Positions 62,041 through 64,000 of a DNA stretch of 64,000 nt are shown one piece after another. The notes beneath the pieces were generated by a model. That model saw only the letters and a program-made list of their open reading frames with translations, was not told the origin of the DNA and searched no databases. The stretch is from Anaerolineales bacterium (lineage in GTDB: Bacteria > Chloroflexota > Anaerolineae > Anaerolineales > Villigracilaceae), in the NCBI GenBank assembly GCA_015075725.1, contig JABTTV010000001.1, positions 1,860,001-1,924,000 on the forward strand. Reading direction: 5' to 3'. The translations under genes were made by a program, and so were the position numbers. The first letter of the stretch is position 1; each line of letters begins with the position of its first letter.

Positions 62041-63068
62041 AACTCGACTGAACTCGTATCCCCTACGTTTAATTTCATGACGTGACCATCGCCTCGTCCC
62101 TTAACTTTGGCCTGCCTGCCGATCAGGGAGCGTTTCAACGCCGCATCCCTTATCTCGCAATCCGCTTCGATGATGGAATCTGAAACCTGGGCATTCTCGA
62201 TTCTGCAATTCGCGCCGATCGAAGCGAACGGACCGATCTTTGAGTTGCTGATCTTGGCGCTGGCATGAATTGCAACCGGCTCGACGATCTCAACATTCGA
62301 CTCTCCAAACTTGCCAACCTGCGAACCAAGCTTCTCCAGCAAAATCTTGTTTGTATCCAGCGTCGCATCGATGGTGCCCGTATCCAGCCAGGTGTTGATC
62401 TTCTGGGTGCGGACCTTTGCACCGCCTTCGATTAAGATCGAGATGGCATCGGTCAGGAAATACTCGTTCTTCAGCATCACGCCGCGCTTCATCTGGTCGT
62501 CGATGGCAGAGAGCAGGCGCTCGGCGCTTTTAAAGTAATAACACCCAACCACCACCACCAGGTTATTGTCCAGGCTTTGCGGCTTTTCAATGAAGCGCTT
62601 CACCCAGCCGTCTGCACCTTCTTCCGCCACCCCAAAGCGGCGCGGGTCTTCCACCGGCATTACCCAGGCGACGCCATCTGCTTCCTCCTTGTTAAGGAAG
62701 GAGAAATCCGTCTCCATGAGCGTGTCTGAAAAACACATGATCATGGGTCCCGTCAGATGCTCTCGTGAAAGCCACAGCGCATGCGACTGTCCCTTCATTT
62801 CATGCTGGACGATATAATGCGCTTTGAGATTCGGATAATTCTCCTTAATAAAAGCGGGGACTTGCAACTCGCCGAGATACGGTCCGACGATGAAAACAAA
62901 CTCGGCATTGTCTGGATCTGGCAAAGTTTTGAACATATCCAACACATGCTCGAGCGAGGTCTTTCCAGCCACGCTGATCAGTGGTTTTGGCTTGCTCCAG
63001 GTGTGCGGGCGCATACGAGTTCCCCAGCCTGCCATGGGGATGACGATCTTGATTGTTTTATGAGTCAT
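62037..63068 (-). CDS. NDP-sugar nucleotidyltransferase with beta-helix end
   Basis: Sugar-phosphate nucleotidyltransferase of 343 residues. The Rossmann domain has 'VIPMAGWGTRMRPHT' and 'KPKPLISVAGKTSLEHVL', with 'CFSDTLMETDFSF' and 'FIEKPQSLDNNLVVVVGCYYF' as substrate contacts. The last 80 residues have the isoleucine-patch repeats of a left-handed beta helix ('IHASAKISNSKIGPFASIGANCRIENAQVS'). Likely makes an activated sugar for cell-envelope glycans. ATG 63068 gives the conserved start; the longer frame is unsupported. Confidence 0.9.
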   Translation of the reverse strand: MTHKTIKIVIPMAGWGTRMRPHTWSKPKPLISVAGKTSLEHVLDMFKTLPDPDNAEFVFIVGPYLGELQVPAFIKENYPNLKAHYIVQHEMKGQSHALWLSREHLTGPMIMCFSDTLMETDFSFLNKEEADGVAWVMPVEDPRRFGVAEEGADGWVKRFIEKPQSLDNNLVVVVGCYYFKSAERLLSAIDDQMKRGVMLKNEYFLTDAISILIEGGAKVRTQKINTWLDTGTIDATLDTNKILLEKLGSQVGKFGESNVEIVEPVAIHASAKISNSKIGPFASIGANCRIENAQVSDSIIEADCEIRDAALKRSLIGRQAKVKGRGDGHVMKLNVGDTSSVEL

Positions 63069-63172
63069 GATTGCGGGTATCCATTGGAGGATGGTATTTC
63101 TTATTATACCGTCTGGGATTTTCCAGAACACCCTCTCCTCCTACCAAAAATATTAACCCGCCTGAACACTTC

Positions 63173-63625
63173 CTACCACTCTCCAACGTTCGAACTGATG
63201 CTACCATTGCCATACTTTGTCAAAAGATTTCGATGCAGGTAATACATGTTATCTGGCAGTTCATCTATGGGGAAGGCTCGTATCTCTGCTATCTCGGCAT
63301 CCGACTTGCCAACGAACTTGAAATCCCTGCAAACAAACACCGCTGTGTGATCGGTCTTCCATTGAACATAACTGGTGAACACACCCACAAGTGAGATTTT
63401 GCCCAACTCTGCGCCGGTCTCTTCACGGGCTTCACGCCGGGCCGCCTGATCCAGCGTCTCCCATTTTTTGAGTCCGCCGCCGGGCAGGAACCACCCGGGT
63501 AAATAGGTATGACGTACCAACCATGCCTTATCGCCTTCGATCATCGCCACCCGCACTCCCATGCGGATGGGACGAAAAATGAAGCAATAGATTTTAAATC
63601 CAAGATATAAAAAGCGATAGAACAT
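63173..63625 (-). CDS. NUDIX hydrolase
   Basis: Nucleoside-diphosphate-linked hydrolase of 150 residues. The NUDIX box is 'GGGLKKWETLDQAARREAREETGAELG' with REAREETG. A hydrophobic N-terminal stretch ('FYRFLYLGFKIYCFIFRP') precedes it, so it may touch the membrane. The ATG overlaps the stop of the upstream aldo/keto reductase by one base (TAATG), so translation is coupled. Substrate unknown. Confidence 0.9.
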   Translation of the reverse strand: MFYRFLYLGFKIYCFIFRPIRMGVRVAMIEGDKAWLVRHTYLPGWFLPGGGLKKWETLDQAARREAREETGAELGKISLVGVFTSYVQWKTDHTAVFVCRDFKFVGKSDAEIAEIRAFPIDELPDNMYYLHRNLLTKYGNGSISSNVGEW

Positions 63626-64000
63626 TAAGAGTGTCCTAGCACTGGATGTGGTTGATAAAACTCCTCAAGGCGTTTGACTTCCTCATCGGATAGTTTGATA
63701 TCCAATGCCGCAATGGCTTCATCCAATTGCGCCTCCTTGCTGGACCCGATAATGGGTGCGGCGATATAAGCCTTGGACAACACCCAAGCCAACGCGATCT
63801 GTGACCCGCTCACGCCGTGTTCTCTGGCGATCTCCTGCACACGTTCCGCCACCTTGAAATCCTCCTCGCGGAAGTAAAGTTGATTCGCAAATGGGTCATT
63901 TTGCGAGCGAGCTGTTCCCCCTCCTCCGCCGCGCTTGCGGTCACCGGCAAAGAATCCGCGTGCCATCGGGCTCCACGGAATCAATCCCACACCTGAGTCA
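63625..64000 (-). CDS. Aldo/keto reductase, 5' end cut by window edge
   Basis: C-terminal 125 residues of an NADPH-dependent aldo/keto reductase. It begins within 'DSGVGLIPWSPMARGFFAG' and ends with 'PHPVLGHS'; cofactor-site 'PIIGSSKEAQLDEAIAALDIKLSDEEVKRLEEFYQP' is normal. The rest lies beyond the window. This is a different subgroup from the gene at the other edge (it has the YajO/IolS-like end). It is cotranscribed with the NUDIX gene. Confidence 0.9.
   Translation of the reverse strand, partial: DSGVGLIPWSPMARGFFAGDRKRGGGGGTARSQNDPFANQLYFREEDFKVAERVQEIAREHGVSGSQIALAWVLSKAYIAAPIIGSSKEAQLDEAIAALDIKLSDEEVKRLEEFYQPHPVLGHS

Noticed and set aside
1..64000. tRNA, rRNA, insertion sequences, phage genes, replication origin
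   Set aside because: None seen in any gap; no transposase, integrase or DnaA-box cluster was recognised by eye.

Overview
The window reads as chromosomal DNA from a free-living bacterium, most likely an Anaerolineae-type Chloroflexota. This is inferred from gene content, not from a marker search. Supporting signs are lipoproteins with Thr/Pro-rich linkers straight after the lipobox, a Mycobacterium-like inositol-phosphate synthase, a double-length ThyX, a yeast-type ketol-acid reductoisomerase, large LuxR/ATPase regulators and many short palindromic intergenic repeats. I saw no transposase, integrase, phage gene, CRISPR array, tRNA or rRNA. Both window edges cut aldo/keto reductase genes.

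Layout. 0-7.5 kb: end of an aldo/keto reductase, a two-domain ThyX, a HIT protein, two tandem polysaccharide-deacetylase-like lipoproteins, inositol-1-phosphate synthase and a GAF histidine kinase. 7.5-19.4 kb: an accessory run of small genes (ArsR plus AHSA1 pair, DUF998, AlkD-like, DUF1697, three DUF1801 proteins, VOC, MarR with a divergent operator region, a BBE-type flavoprotein, an MFS transporter, GNATs, a RibD-like reductase, a FEN-type exonuclease, a membrane-anchored methyltransferase) with two decayed genes. 19.7-25.9 kb: a LuxR/ATPase regulator, a membrane hybrid-less histidine kinase and two single-domain receivers. 25.9-28.7 kb: three genes (SH3 lipoprotein, a tiny exported repeat peptide, a methyltransferase), each preceded by a copy of the same structured leader sequence. 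28.7-31.9 kb: a methyltransferase, an FAD monooxygenase and an EamA transporter.

32-34.8 kb (minus strand): lysC then asd, the first steps of the aspartate pathway, behind a threonine-type attenuator whose 28-residue leader peptide has six consecutive Thr codons. 34.9-41.4 kb: an amine oxidase, a chelatase gene pair joined by a probable -1 frameshift site, an S1-domain protein, a dipeptidase and a small membrane protein. 41.6-54.7 kb: one long plus-strand operon for branched-chain amino acids (ilvD, ilvB, ilvN, ilvC, leuA, leuC, leuD, cimA, leuB, ilvE) behind a second attenuator whose leader peptide is packed with Leu/Ile/Val codons. The operon encodes the whole valine and leucine routes and the citramalate route to isoleucine, so it does not need threonine deaminase. 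54.9-64 kb: a DEAD-box helicase, a PH-like membrane protein, a GT39-type glycosyltransferase, SUI1/YciH, a diguanylate cyclase, a class I aminotransferase, a small DUF6504-like protein, a sugar nucleotidyltransferase, a NUDIX hydrolase and the end of another aldo/keto reductase.

The strongest leads are the two transcription attenuators (threonine on lysC, branched-chain on ilvD), the three-copy leader element with base-pairing support at 25.9-27.8 kb, the 15-residue-repeat exported peptide behind one of those leaders, and the chelatase frameshift.
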